A stretch of DNA of 64,000 nt from Streptomyces canus (GTDB lineage: Bacteria > Actinomycetota > Actinomycetes > Streptomycetales > Streptomycetaceae), in the NCBI RefSeq assembly GCF_041435015.1, contig NZ_CP107989.1, positions 2,790,001 through 2,854,000 of the forward strand, written 5' to 3'. This document shows positions 25,500 to 34,381 of the stretch, piece by piece. A model generated the notes under the pieces. The model saw only the letters and a program-made list of their open reading frames with translations. It did no database searches and was not told where the DNA came from. A program made the position numbers and the translations under genes. The stretch's first letter is position 1, and every line of letters begins with the position of its first letter.

Positions 25500-26528
25500 C
25501 TATCGGTGGCGGACACACCCCTCGAACCAGCTGGGGGGCATCTGCATTCGGTCGTCGCTGACGTCCACCAACACGGTCGCCACCGTGGGCACCGGCGGGG
25601 CCGGCGGTTCCGCCTCGTGAGCTTGGAGGAGCTGGAGCACATGGGGCGGCAACCGGGGAGGGTCGCTACCCAAGGTGGCGAGAGCGTCATCGACATCATC
25701 TACGTCCGGAGTGTGGGCGTACGCAGCGTCCTCCTGGCTGCTGTCGCCGGGAGTTGATCCTGCCGAGTATGTCGGTGACAGGCCCCGGCCCACGCGCGTC
25801 AGCTCTTTGACGGCGGTAAATACGCCGGTAAGGATCTCGCTGCTGGAACGGGAGGACGGTGCGTCGGCATCACGGCGGTCGCACAACACCCTGTTCCAGG
25901 GCAGTGATTCCGCCCACAGAGCTGCGTGACGTACATTGCGCCCGCCGGCCTTCCGGCCGACTTCGCTCTGGACGCGATAAGCCGACAGCAGCGTGCATCC
26001 ATGGTGTGATCCGTCAGCGGCGACGTGGCCGCACAGAAGTCCTGCCTGAGCCGCTTCCTCCTCGCCCCCGTGTTCCCAATCCCAGTGGTTGTGCGGCAAG
26101 TAGACGGGCACGCACCTGACCGTCAGCGCGTTTTGGACCAGCAGGTCGCACTGGTACACGTTCTGTTTCCCGACCCTGTGGTCGAAGAGGTACCGGCGCT
26201 GCTTCGACGCCTTCTTGGCCTGGATGCGCAGACCAACTCCGTGAGTGCGGTTGTGGATCCACATCTCCCAGTCGGCACCGTTCTGGTGCTCCTGGTCCTT
26301 GGTGAACTGGAACACCTTGACCCGATCGCCGACGAACTGGCGCAGGTGCCGGATGTTCATGTCGGTGAAGCTCTCCTCACCGGGCGCAGGGGGATAGCGG
26401 TGATGGCCGTTGTGCAGCCAGTGGAACGTGTCGCCGGCTATCCACAGCAGTACCTCGCACAGCGAGGGCTGCTGACCTGCCTGGGGGTTGCTGCTCGGCA
26501 GGGAAAATGCATGTCCGATCACGGGCAT
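25500..26528 (-). CDS. Predicted PD-(D/E)XK-like protein (DUF6615-like)
   Basis: 342 residues, convergent with the relaxase gene (41-bp gap). Residues about 50-106 show a nuclease-like arrangement: acidic helix GEESFTDMN, then GADWEMWI (D86) and LRIQAKK (Q103/K105), fitting D-X(n)-(E/Q)XK. The middle has a LLVQNALTVRCVPVYLPHN strand pattern. The family resembles DUF6615 proteins as I remember them; I could not check. A role in restriction or defence of the mobile element is inferred from fold and neighbourhood. The C-terminal 90 residues are acidic and probably flexible. Confidence 0.6.
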   Translation of the reverse strand: MPVIGHAFSLPSSNPQAGQQPSLCEVLLWIAGDTFHWLHNGHHRYPPAPGEESFTDMNIRHLRQFVGDRVKVFQFTKDQEHQNGADWEMWIHNRTHGVGLRIQAKKASKQRRYLFDHRVGKQNVYQCDLLVQNALTVRCVPVYLPHNHWDWEHGGEEEAAQAGLLCGHVAADGSHHGCTLLSAYRVQSEVGRKAGGRNVRHAALWAESLPWNRVLCDRRDADAPSSRSSSEILTGVFTAVKELTRVGRGLSPTYSAGSTPGDSSQEDAAYAHTPDVDDVDDALATLGSDPPRLPPHVLQLLQAHEAEPPAPPVPTVATVLVDVSDDRMQMPPSWFEGCVRHR

Positions 26529-26717
26529 CAGCTAACCAGAGGTCATCGACTCAAGGCGGACGGAGCGGCCGAGGAGCCGGACGTGAAGGCTCGGTACGGG
26601 GTTCGCGGGACAGCTGGCAGCCGCGTGGGGGTGACTGTGGACTTTGTGAATTGAAACCTCCGGGGGCGCAGGGCACGATCATGAAGCGAGCAGGACGAGG
26701 CAAGGGAGGACGTCGGA

Positions 26718-27161
26718 GTGTTTCGCCGGATACGCCGCAGGGCCAAGGAGCCGAGCGAAGCTCAGAAACAGTTCGCCGAGCTGTACGTGCAGCTGCAGGG
26801 CCAAGTCCCGCCCGGCTTCGGAGTGCCAGCGCCTGAGCCGGAGTCCGCCGAGCCAGCCGCCATCGTGGACGACTTCCTCCCGCCGGAACTGCGGGTGCCG
26901 AGCCACGACCAGGTCGAAGGCAAGATGATGCCGTGGAAGCAGCCCCTCGTCCTCGACGGTGAGATGGCCGCCTGCACCGAGTGCGGCGCATACCGGGATT
27001 GGCTCATCCTCTCCACCCGCGGTGAGATCTGGCTGCGCTGCAGGGCCGGACACCAGCAGCAGGAGACCCGCATCGACACCGCCTGGTACAACCGGCACTC
27101 CGGGCCGGCGGACGCGACGCACGCCACGTTCGAGGACTGCCTGCGCCACCTCGGGCACTGA
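26718..27161 (+). CDS. Hypothetical zinc-ribbon-like protein
   Basis: GTG at 26718 with GGAGG upstream. 147 residues: basic N-terminus, acidic middle, and a C-terminal CTECGAYRDW...CRAGHQQQ segment that could bind zinc. No membrane helix. It lies divergently from the nuclease-like gene, with 189 bp of promoter space between. Confidence 0.58.
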   Translation: MFRRIRRRAKEPSEAQKQFAELYVQLQGQVPPGFGVPAPEPESAEPAAIVDDFLPPELRVPSHDQVEGKMMPWKQPLVLDGEMAACTECGAYRDWLILSTRGEIWLRCRAGHQQQETRIDTAWYNRHSGPADATHATFEDCLRHLGH

Positions 27162-27240
27162 CCACCAATCCTACGACCCCACCGGGCCCGCGGGCCCGCA
27201 CTGACCACCCGTCGCCTAGCACCAAGGGGTCAGTTCCGTC

Positions 27241-27933
27241 ATGCGCGTTCGCGTCGCCACCACCGCACTCGGCATCACCGCCGCCCTCCTCGCTCTGCCC
27301 GCCTGCGCCACCGACACCACCGGGGCCAAGCATCAGACCCCCTCCTCCCGTACGGGAAAGCCGGCCGACGCCGTCCAGAAGCCGGCCGCGCTCTCCTCGG
27401 CCGCACTCGAGTCCCGCCTGCTCGACCCGCGCGACCTCGGCAGCGGCTACCTTCCCAAGCCGGAGCGTCCGGCCCAGCACGACGACGTCACCGTCATCGG
27501 CTGCCCGGCCCTGAGCGAGCTGGGCGGCGACGCGGCGACTGGCGGCACGCTCGCCTTCCCGCACAAGGCGAAGGCGGACTTCACCTACGGCGGCAGCTCC
27601 TCGGAGATCTCCGAGGAGCTGTACAGCGACAGCGCGAAGAAGCTCTCCGACGGCATCGACCGGATCTTCGACGCCATGACCGGCTGCCCGACCTATCAGG
27701 TCGTCTCGGGCGGCACCCCGGTCGACGTGACCTCCCAGAAGCTGCCCGCACCCCACGCCGGCGGTGACGAGCAGTGGAGCCAGCTCCTGACGTTCATCGC
27801 CGGGGGACGGAGCACCGTGGTCAAGCAGACCGCGATCCGCGACGGCAACCTGCTGCTGGTCGTCTCCGGCTCCCCAGCCCTGGTCGACCGCCACCTCGAC
27901 AAGGCTCTCGCCAAGGCCACGGCAACGAGCTGA
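27241..27933 (+). CDS. PknH-like sensor-domain lipoprotein
   Basis: ATG at 27241. 230 residues with a lipoprotein signal peptide: ALLALPACATD, lipobox Cys about residue 21. The mature part resembles the PknH-like extracellular domain (LLDPRDLGSGYLP, a pair of Cys in VIGCPAL and MTGCPTY). Such proteins sit on the outer face of the membrane and are thought to bind ligands. Followed by a strong hairpin terminator at 27951-27986. Found alone, not with a Ser/Thr kinase. Confidence 0.75.
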   Translation: MRVRVATTALGITAALLALPACATDTTGAKHQTPSSRTGKPADAVQKPAALSSAALESRLLDPRDLGSGYLPKPERPAQHDDVTVIGCPALSELGGDAATGGTLAFPHKAKADFTYGGSSSEISEELYSDSAKKLSDGIDRIFDAMTGCPTYQVVSGGTPVDVTSQKLPAPHAGGDEQWSQLLTFIAGGRSTVVKQTAIRDGNLLLVVSGSPALVDRHLDKALAKATATS

Positions 27934-27950
27934 CCTGTGTGCACGTCACG

Positions 27951-27986
27951 CTGCTGCCTCCGACCACCGCAGGTCGGGGGCAGCAG
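27951..27986. terminator. Bidirectional terminator hairpin
   Basis: A 15-bp stem (CTGCTGCCTCCGACC with GGTCGGGGGCAGCAG, one G-T wobble) and a 6-base loop between the convergent gene ends at 27933 and 27991. Confidence 0.75.
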
Positions 27987-27990
27987 TGCG

Positions 27991-28402
27991 TTACTGGCTG
28001 ACGCGTTGAGCGGAGCGAGCGGCTTGCCCTGATACCCAGGCTCGGACCTGGCCGGGCTGGACGTAGAGCACGTTCGGGTTATGACTGTGCGGCCCATAGC
28101 CACTGGAGGCGTTCACGAGCAGGTACGCGCCTGCGGGAACGTGCCAGTTCCAGAACCAGGCGTCCTGCTGCCGCCCGGTGTCGCACCAGGTCACGACAGC
28201 TTTGGAGCCACGGCGGCCGTGCTGGTAGACCCGCGTCACCTGGAGGAGTTGCCCCTGCCCGGAGCTTCAGTGCTGCTTGAAATGCCTGCCACTGCGCCGC
28301 GAGGGCAGCCGTGCGCTTGCGGCGTGAACGGACCGTCAACGCGATCGTCACGGCGACGATGAGAGCGATGACCATTAAGGCGGCGCCGGGGCTGGGGTGC
28401 AT
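27991..28402 (-). pseudogene. Single-span membrane protein, frameshifted
   Basis: ATG at 28402 starts a frame with an N-terminal membrane helix (ALMVIALIVAVTIALTV) and a basic helix ending KLRAG. Near 28255-28265 sensible coding passes to another frame, which continues GQLLQVTRVYQHGRRGSKAV and QQDAWFWNWHVPAGAYLLV to the stop at 27991. Joined, they give a coherent protein of about 135 residues with a Trp/Tyr-rich extracytoplasmic or cytoplasmic domain. One base indel accounts for the break. No family recognised. Confidence 0.6.
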
Positions 28403-28489
28403 TGCCGCATCCTGCTTCGTTCCATCAACAGGCGGCAATTCTTCCTGGCATCGAAGACCGAACGGCCACTTCACCCGAGAAACAAGAAA

Positions 28490-28523
28490 GTCCGACACCC
28501 CCAACTGGGAGGGTGCCGGACTG
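28490..28523 (-). terminator. Terminator after the DUF317 gene
   Basis: AGTCCGACACCC (28490-28501) pairs with GGGTGCCGGACT (28512-28523), one mismatch, 10-base loop, about 30 nt beyond the stop of the minus-strand gene at 28551. Confidence 0.65.
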
Positions 28524-28550
28524 CGATCGTCGAGAGTTGTACGCGGGACA

Positions 28551-29372
28551 TTAGATGGCCGGCGCGCGCAGGAGGCGCTCCTGGGTGGCCTCGGGCAGTA
28601 CCCGCCGCAGGACCGGTGCGGTCGAGCTGAGGGAGGCGGCGAAGGCGGCGACGAGATCGTGCGGGACGCTGGCGGCGAACGATGCCGCCCACAGACACGG
28701 TGCACCGAGCGCGGGCTCGGCCCACGCCTGCCATCCGGCCGGTCCCGTCTCGTCGTCCTCGGCGGACAGGGCCCGCGGGTCAGCGTCCTGGATGAGGGGC
28801 GGGACGTCGCCGAGGCTGATGTGCGAGGTGAACGTCGGGTCCGTCGCCGCCGCCTGGGGTTGGTCGATGTCGCGGAACCATCCGTGGGTGGCGACTGCGT
28901 CAAGGACCAGATCGGATCCGGCGAACGGCACGGCAGGCTGATCGCTTGCGTCGAGCGCGACGAGGAAGTCGACCACTGCCTCGCCGGGGACGTCACGGGT
29001 GAAGTAGGCCGACCACTGGGCGAGCGGGCTGCTTGCCTCGGCTCGGGCGGAGATCTGCCAGGCGATCGGCAGCTCACCCAGGTGGAACGGCTCGTCCGCC
29101 AGGCCCCACTGGGCCCAGCGCAAGGCGTCGGGGCTGATGTGCAGGACGGTGCTGCGCAGGACCTGGCGGTCCTCCGGCGCCTCGTCCGGCTCGTGCCGTC
29201 CGCGGACGATCGTCAGGCTCGTCCAACCCAGGCCGGCGAGCGCGTCGGCGACGACGTCGTAGAGGCGTCCATCGTCACCGGCCAGGTGCCGGGGGCCGAC
29301 CCAGAACGCGGGTTGGCCGCCGCGCGGGGTGGACGAGTCGGGCGGGAAGTCGGGGTACAGGGGCGCCTCCAA
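28551..29372 (-). CDS. DUF317-containing protein
   Basis: 273 residues. The N-terminal part has the VGPRHLAGDDG and LAGLGWTSL pattern, and the C-terminal part the WQAWAEPALGAPCLWAASFA pattern of DUF317, a domain found almost only in Streptomyces plasmid and island proteins. Function unknown. It follows two other small minus-strand genes, the more distant also DUF317-like, suggesting an operon starting near 30146. Confidence 0.72.
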   Translation of the reverse strand: MEAPLYPDFPPDSSTPRGGQPAFWVGPRHLAGDDGRLYDVVADALAGLGWTSLTIVRGRHEPDEAPEDRQVLRSTVLHISPDALRWAQWGLADEPFHLGELPIAWQISARAEASSPLAQWSAYFTRDVPGEAVVDFLVALDASDQPAVPFAGSDLVLDAVATHGWFRDIDQPQAAATDPTFTSHISLGDVPPLIQDADPRALSAEDDETGPAGWQAWAEPALGAPCLWAASFAASVPHDLVAAFAASLSSTAPVLRRVLPEATQERLLRAPAI

Positions 29373-29387
29373 GGGCTCGGTGCGGGT

Positions 29388-29678
29388 CTAGTTGCCGCCG
29401 GCGCGACGGCGGGGGCGGCGCGGGGGCGCCTGGACGGGGCCCTGCCACGTCAGCTCGACGGCGACCTCCGGCGGAAGGTGGCCGAGCTGAGCGTCCTCGT
29501 CACGCCCTTCGGCGAGGTAGACGACGGTCCGGCCGGTCTCGTCGACCGACTGCAGGACCTGCGCCAAGCGGTGTGCCATCGGGAAGAACGGGTTCATGGC
29601 CTGGCGGACCGGAGCACTCCGGTCACAGCCGGACAACAGGTCAATGAGATCGCCGACGGTCATCTCCGGGGACGTCAC
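29388..29678 (-). CDS. Small hypothetical protein
   Basis: GTG-initiated, 96 residues. Starts SPEMTVGDLIDLLSGCD, an arrangement seen in small element-borne proteins (an alpha/beta unit with a hydrophobic MAHRLAQVLQSV helix), ends in a Pro/Arg-rich tail. Fifteen bases separate it from the DUF317 gene downstream. Confidence 0.6.
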   Translation of the reverse strand: MTSPEMTVGDLIDLLSGCDRSAPVRQAMNPFFPMAHRLAQVLQSVDETGRTVVYLAEGRDEDAQLGHLPPEVAVELTWQGPVQAPPRRPRRRAGGN

Positions 29679-29786
29679 GAACAGCCTCCTGGGGTGCGGG
29701 GAAAACAGGGCAGTGGAACGGGACGGGCCAGCCTTCGGTACGGCCAGCGCTCACAGTGCGGGCATTACGTGTCGGTGTCCGCGCTG

Positions 29787-30146
29787 TCAGAGGCAGCGTG
29801 AGGTCTCCAGCACACGCGCTACGGTCGCGGCGACGATGTCGGCCGGCGTCTCGGTGTCGAACGACAGGTGGTAGCCGCGGACCTTGGCGGTGCCGGTGAC
29901 GGCAATCTTCCATCCCTCGCCATCCGTACCGGGGCGGCCGAGCGGGAACCATCCGAGGTAGAACCGGCCGTCCTTGGAGCTGACGTGCACGTCCGCGCGA
30001 TCATCGACGATCAGGTGGAAGTCCTCGGCGGAGAACTGGTCCATGACCAGGGTCGGCTGACCGGGGCCGAGCTGCCACTCCCGCGGTCGCAGGGCTTCGA
30101 CGGTAGTGGAGAAACCGGGGCCCGCAGGGGCTACGGTCACGGGCAA
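29787..30146 (-). CDS. DUF317-like protein
   Basis: TTG at 30146 preceded by GAGAGGTGA. 119 residues containing one DUF317-like unit: DRADVHVSSKDGRFYLGWFP and WKIAVTGTAK, then FDTETPADIVAATVARVL. Shorter than the two-unit proteins at 28551 and 35953. First gene of a three-gene minus operon; about 670 bp of mainly non-coding DNA lies upstream. Confidence 0.65.
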   Translation of the reverse strand: MPVTVAPAGPGFSTTVEALRPREWQLGPGQPTLVMDQFSAEDFHLIVDDRADVHVSSKDGRFYLGWFPLGRPGTDGEGWKIAVTGTAKVRGYHLSFDTETPADIVAATVARVLETSRCL

Positions 30147-30815
30147 TCACCTCTCTGACCTGGGGTTTCTTGCAAGGTCGTCTACGTTGACATGCCCTCG
30201 CGCCCGTTGGCCAGTCTTTCCGCGATCTTTCCTGTCTGCCCCCGGCGAACTGTGTCTCGTCTCACCGAAGGTTGAGCGTTCTCACCGAACTTTGACCGCC
30301 TTGCGGGCCTACTGAGCCAGAGGTACCGCGCAGCTCGGAGTTACTCACCACCGACGGCTCGCAGGTCAGGACCGCATAGCCCTGGCTTGGCAGCTGACAG
30401 CGCTCCGCCGTGACCGCGCTTGTACCTCAAATCAGCCTGTGGGCGACCCGGTTGATTACCTGTTCACCTGATCTACTGAACTCCGCCGTCCTAGTTCGGC
30501 ATTGCGCGGGAGCGGGTGGCAGATTCCGTGGTGCACGTCGGTGGCTCATCACCGGCGTCCGCCTCATGCCGCCGTCGGCGGAGCAGGAGCAAGCTGCGAG
30601 ATGTCCAGGCGCCACCGAGGCGCTGTTGGGGCTGATCGTTCTTCGGACGTTGGCAGATGGGCCGTACGGGGCGAGGACCGCCGCACACCCTTCTGCAAGG
30701 GGTGTCTGCCTGTTCCTCGTTGGCACGAGGCTTCGGCGCTCGGGCGCGTGACACGCTCCCGAGAGACGGGAGCTTCTGTGTTCGCCCGGCACGCCCGGGT
30801 GGAAGGACAAACACC
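30147..30815. other. Non-coding region with left 49-bp repeat
   Basis: About 670 bp with no credible gene; the open frames lack ribosome sites and natural composition. It contains the 49-bp repeat copy at 30253-30301 and must hold the promoters of the divergent units at 30146 and 30816. Confidence 0.5.
30253..30301 (-). repeat. 49-bp inverted repeat, left copy
   Basis: Read on the minus strand, the 49 bases match 33480-33528 on the plus strand with about seven to nine mismatches. The core GTCAAAGTTCGG is identical, followed by GAG, ACGCTCAACCTT and AGACG blocks. Inside it CTCACCGAA occurs twice exactly 20 bp apart (30261 and 30281), about two helical turns, as in recombinase or repressor sites. 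Confidence 0.85.
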
Positions 30816-33335
30816 ATGGTCGCGAAACGACCTGACGGCATTTTCCCGCGCATCGGCACCGACACCTACGGTGGCCGCCTCGCGGATGCCATCGAGAACA
30901 CCTGCGCGGAACACGGGGTCGTGCCCCCTCCTCGGCAGGCGATCACCGAAGGGCTGGCCACCGCTCTCCCGGACACCGAGATCAAGGGCCTGATCGCCAG
31001 CCGGAACAACAAGAAGGTGCTCAAGCCCTCGGCCTACCGTCTCGTGCAGGCCGGGGACGAGCAGGTACTCCTGCTGATGTGTGACGTCCATGGCGCTGCG
31101 GTAGTCCCGTGGGACCTCAACGACCGCACCGTCAACTGCTGGTCGCCGCCCGTCGCTGAGGCCAGCCAGCGCGTCAAGGACCTCATCGCCGCCGAGCTGG
31201 CGCTGCACGAGGCCAGGAAGGCCGAGAAGACTGCGGAGAAGGAGCGGGAGAGCTGCCGCCGCGCGGCCGGCGACGACACGTACGCCGCGCAGGCCCTGGC
31301 GGCGGCCTCGCAGAAGCACGAGAACGCCGAGCGCCGCGTGATGGAACTCGAAGGTGAACGCCAGGCCCTCCTCACCGCCCTCGGCGGCCGGCGGCCGCGT
31401 CCTGTGGTCCGGGCCGCGGAGGAGGACGGGGAACCGAAGGCGGCGCTCGCTCTCGCCGAGCAGCCGTACGAGGTGGCCGTCCACATGCAGCGGTACGCCG
31501 CGGAGAATCTGGAGCGTGCCGGCAAGACCCGCGGCTACGACCTGGCCGAGTCCCTCGTGGACGCGGGCCAGCTCTCCAAGGGCATGAACGTCCTGCAGCA
31601 GTGGCAGATCACCCGCCCCGACGGCACGGTGTCGAAGCTGTGGCGGCTGGCCTCCGTGACCGGGAACAACCGTGCGCTGGCTCGTCTCAACATCTTCCGT
31701 GTGCGTCCGGAACACCTGGTCACGGGGATGCCCCAGTCCCTCCTGCCCATGCCGAAGGGCAAGAAGGCCGATCCCGAGCTGCTGCTGCTGAGCCAGCGGG
31801 AGATCCTGAACCGCCTCTCCGACCGGCTCAACGAGGCCGCTGCCAAGCCGGAGCCGGAGGCGACCGACCCGTCGGTCCGGGCCCAGAAGGTCGCCACGGT
31901 CTCCGCGGAGATCGTGATCGGCTGCACCAAGCCGGCGGCGCTGGAACACGTCCTGCGGACGCTGAACGTCAACGACCACCTGCGCGGCATCCAGCCCTAC
32001 GACGAGGACGCACGCCTGATCGCCCTGTTCGCAACGCTCGTCGACGCCTACGCCAGGGAATCGCTCCTCGCGGACGCGCTCGCCGAGGCGTTCCCCGACG
32101 CGCGCGGCGCGGACCTCCTCGACCTGGTCGGGGTACGCGACGCGCTGACCGCCAACGGACCGCTCAACCCGCTCGAGCCGCTCGTGCCCGCGGGCGACGA
32201 CGTCTCCCCCACCGTGCTCCGCGACATCGCGGTGCGCGCCATCACCGCGCTCGTGTTCCCCGAGATCCCGCCCGAGACCCCGAAGCGGCCGACCGCACGC
32301 ACCGTCCGCGACACGGGGCGCTTCTGGCCGATCGTCAGGGGCACGCTGCAGGAGCCGGCGTGGAGCCAGACCAAGGCGAAGACAGCAGAGGCACGCACCC
32401 GCCTGTGGTCCGCCGCCATCGCCCAACTGTTCCTGCACCGGGGCAACATCCTCTCCGCCCTCGGCCTCTTCGGCGTCCCGGAGACCGCCAAGGGCGCCGG
32501 GCAGGACCCGCGGTCACTCAAGGTGCTCCTCCTCAGGGCAGGGGCCGGTGACGCGACCGCCTGGGCCGCCCTCGTCCAGCGCATGGCACCGGCGCTGATC
32601 CACGCTCCGCAGCCGTTCATCACCGCCGGCCAGGGCAGCGAGGCAGGCGAAGGACGCAAGGGTGTGCGGCGCACCCCCAAGAGCGCCCTCGCCGCCCTCA
32701 CCCTGGCGTACACGGCAACCGGCGCCCCAAACATCAGCCGGGCACTCCTCCTCGCGTTCGCGAAGGCCGTGCTGGAGCACCCGGACGCGACGCAGCCGCC
32801 CGAGTCGGAAGACGGTGAGCCCCTGGTCTGCTATGGGGAGCGGCACTGGCTGGAGGGCCGGACGCCGATCACCGCGGGGATGGTGATCGCTCCTGACACC
32901 GAGGGCCGGCCCACCCACTACGTCGCGGACAAGGCTTGGTTCGACGAGACGTTCCCCGTGGAGCTCGGCCGCCCGGCCCCGGGCAGCCCCGGAAGCACCA
33001 CCACGTCCCCCACGGCCGGGACCAGCACGGATCCCACTGCCACCGTGAACGGCGCTCCGCCAGCCGACCCGCACGACCAGCTGGCCACGCTTCGCCGGGA
33101 GCTGCCCGCCCGTGTGGAACTCGTCGAGAGCGGCTACCAGCAGGCCGTGGACTCCGCCCACACCCTGATGACGGATTTCGAAGAGGCGCACCGCCTGCGA
33201 GTCCAGCTCGGAGAGGACGCGCTCCCGGCCGAGCAGCGGATCGAGTGGATGGAGAAGCTGACAAAGGTCCGGGCCGCGGCCCAGGCCAGTGTGACGACGC
33301 TCGAACAGGTAGAAGCGCTGATCCTTCAGGTCTGA
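30816..33335 (+). CDS. Large protein of unknown function between inverted repeats
   Basis: ATG at 30816 with GGAAGGA upstream. 839 residues, no signal peptide or membrane helix. N-terminal domain (about 1-110), a charged coiled coil (about 125-190, AEKTAEKERES), a segment YDLAESLVDAGQLSKGMNVL...SVTGNNRALARLNIF (about 250-305) that faintly recalls the ParB-N/DGQHR fold, then a long helical region rich in LFATLVDAYARESLLADALA-type helices, a small WLEGRTPITAGMVIAP module, a P/T-rich linker and a final coiled coil. The gene occupies almost all of the DNA between the 49-bp repeats. No catalytic motif is certain. Confidence 0.75.
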   Translation: MVAKRPDGIFPRIGTDTYGGRLADAIENTCAEHGVVPPPRQAITEGLATALPDTEIKGLIASRNNKKVLKPSAYRLVQAGDEQVLLLMCDVHGAAVVPWDLNDRTVNCWSPPVAEASQRVKDLIAAELALHEARKAEKTAEKERESCRRAAGDDTYAAQALAAASQKHENAERRVMELEGERQALLTALGGRRPRPVVRAAEEDGEPKAALALAEQPYEVAVHMQRYAAENLERAGKTRGYDLAESLVDAGQLSKGMNVLQQWQITRPDGTVSKLWRLASVTGNNRALARLNIFRVRPEHLVTGMPQSLLPMPKGKKADPELLLLSQREILNRLSDRLNEAAAKPEPEATDPSVRAQKVATVSAEIVIGCTKPAALEHVLRTLNVNDHLRGIQPYDEDARLIALFATLVDAYARESLLADALAEAFPDARGADLLDLVGVRDALTANGPLNPLEPLVPAGDDVSPTVLRDIAVRAITALVFPEIPPETPKRPTARTVRDTGRFWPIVRGTLQEPAWSQTKAKTAEARTRLWSAAIAQLFLHRGNILSALGLFGVPETAKGAGQDPRSLKVLLLRAGAGDATAWAALVQRMAPALIHAPQPFITAGQGSEAGEGRKGVRRTPKSALAALTLAYTATGAPNISRALLLAFAKAVLEHPDATQPPESEDGEPLVCYGERHWLEGRTPITAGMVIAPDTEGRPTHYVADKAWFDETFPVELGRPAPGSPGSTTTSPTAGTSTDPTATVNGAPPADPHDQLATLRRELPARVELVESGYQQAVDSAHTLMTDFEEAHRLRVQLGEDALPAEQRIEWMEKLTKVRAAAQASVTTLEQVEALILQV

Positions 33336-33421
33336 CCGGCGCGGTAGAACCCGAGACCGGCATGTGCCGGGAGGGCTCCTCAAGGCAGTTGAGGAACCCG
33401 CCTCCTGTTCTCACCAGCCGC

Positions 33422-33703
33422 GTGATCGGCGGTCATGCGGCTGGTTCAGCCACGTGCCGAGAACGGGCAGATCCGACCGAGGCAGTCAAAGTTCGGCGAG
33501 CACGCTCAACCTTTGGTAAGACGGGACAGACTACCCGAAAGGAAGCGAAACGGTCCCCGCACGTCCGCTCTGCAGATGCCTTCGAGGAGCTCAAGAAGAA
33601 GCACGCGGACCTCCAGGAGGACTGCCAGTTCTTGGAAGCTCGGGTGCAGATCTACGCGACCGCCCTCAACCTGGTCTGCCTGGAGAATGTCGCATGCCTC
33701 TGA
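33422..33703 (+). CDS. Small coiled-coil protein, possible recombinase-accessory remnant
   Basis: GTG at 33422; 93 residues, without a good ribosome site. The C-terminal half (AFEELKKKHADLQEDCQFLE and VQIYATALNLVCLEN) is a coiled coil like the tail of DUF6262-type proteins that accompany tyrosine recombinases. The right copy of the 49-bp repeat lies inside its 5' half, so that part may not be truly coding. Best treated as a remnant. Confidence 0.4.
   Translation: MIGGHAAGSATCRERADPTEAVKVRRARSTFGKTGQTTRKEAKRSPHVRSADAFEELKKKHADLQEDCQFLEARVQIYATALNLVCLENVACL
33480..33528 (+). repeat. 49-bp inverted repeat, right copy
   Basis: Plus-strand counterpart of 30253-30301 in inverse orientation. The GTCAAAGTTCGG and ACGCTCAACCTT blocks are identical; the sites bracket about 3.2 kb. 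Confidence 0.85.
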
Positions 33704-33958
33704 CAGCTCGGACCAGTCGGCCTCCGTACCGCCCGCGTCCGACGATGCGGCCGCGCGAGCAGGGCGCTCTCCTCGGCGTTGAGCAGGCCGGTGCCGAGGG
33801 GTGGCCGAAGCCGGAGGTGACCGACTCGACCGGCTTGCCGTCGCCGGGAGCGCGAGGGCCGGGTAGAGACTGCGTTTGTCCTTCACCCAGCACTGGGCGC
33901 GGAAGGCAACACCGTTGTTGCAACCCTCCCGCCATTGCCAACCGTTTGAACTGCGCTT

Positions 33959-34300
33959 TTACACCGTCAGGGCAAGCAGCTCCCGGCCAAGGGATGGCGG
34001 GATAAAGAAGGCGTTGCGGCCTCGGTCGAGGTGCACCCGGTAGAAAGTCATGGACCCGACAGGGACGTCCTCGACCGCGCGGGGCGGGGTGTCGGGGGCC
34101 GCGTACCCGCTGGGGCCGACCAGTTCGTGCCCCGCGGCGCGGGTGCGTCGGCGGTGCAGGACGGCAACGTCCCAGCGCTCCAGCGTGTCGGCCGGCGGCG
34201 TGTCCCAGAGTTCGTCGTCGTAGGAGATGCGCAGGTGCAGCTCGGAGGGATCGCCGGGAGCGAAGAGGGGTCGATCACTGGGGCAGCGTAACGAGGTCCG
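33959..34300 (-). pseudogene. Start-less gene remnant
   Basis: A minus-strand frame free of ATG, GTG or TTG at its 5' end, closed by TAA at 33959-33961, encodes clearly natural sequence: LHLRISYDDELWDTPPADTL, ERWDVAVLHRRRTRAAGHEL, VGSMTFYRVHLDRGRNAFF. The 5' side abuts a terminator hairpin at 34318-34358. It looks like the N-terminal part of a conserved actinobacterial protein that lost its start and downstream half. Family not identified. Confidence 0.5.
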
Positions 34301-34317
34301 CGCGCGTTCGTGGACGA

Positions 34318-34358
34318 CAGAGCCCCCGGATTCCAGGCGGTGGAATCCGGGGGCTCTG
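34318..34358. terminator. Strong terminator after the LAxTG gene
   Basis: CAGAGCCCCCGGATTCCA (34318-34335) and its exact complement (34341-34358) form an 18-bp perfect stem with loop GGCGG, 24 nt beyond the stop of the minus-strand surface protein gene. Confidence 0.85.
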
Positions 34359-34381
34359 CGTCGTGGAGGGGGGAGTGCGGG

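Noticed and set aside
30410..30751. Possible small gene in the non-coding region before the 839-residue protein
   Set aside because: No ribosome site and low-quality composition; the frame ends inside the upstream region without coupling.
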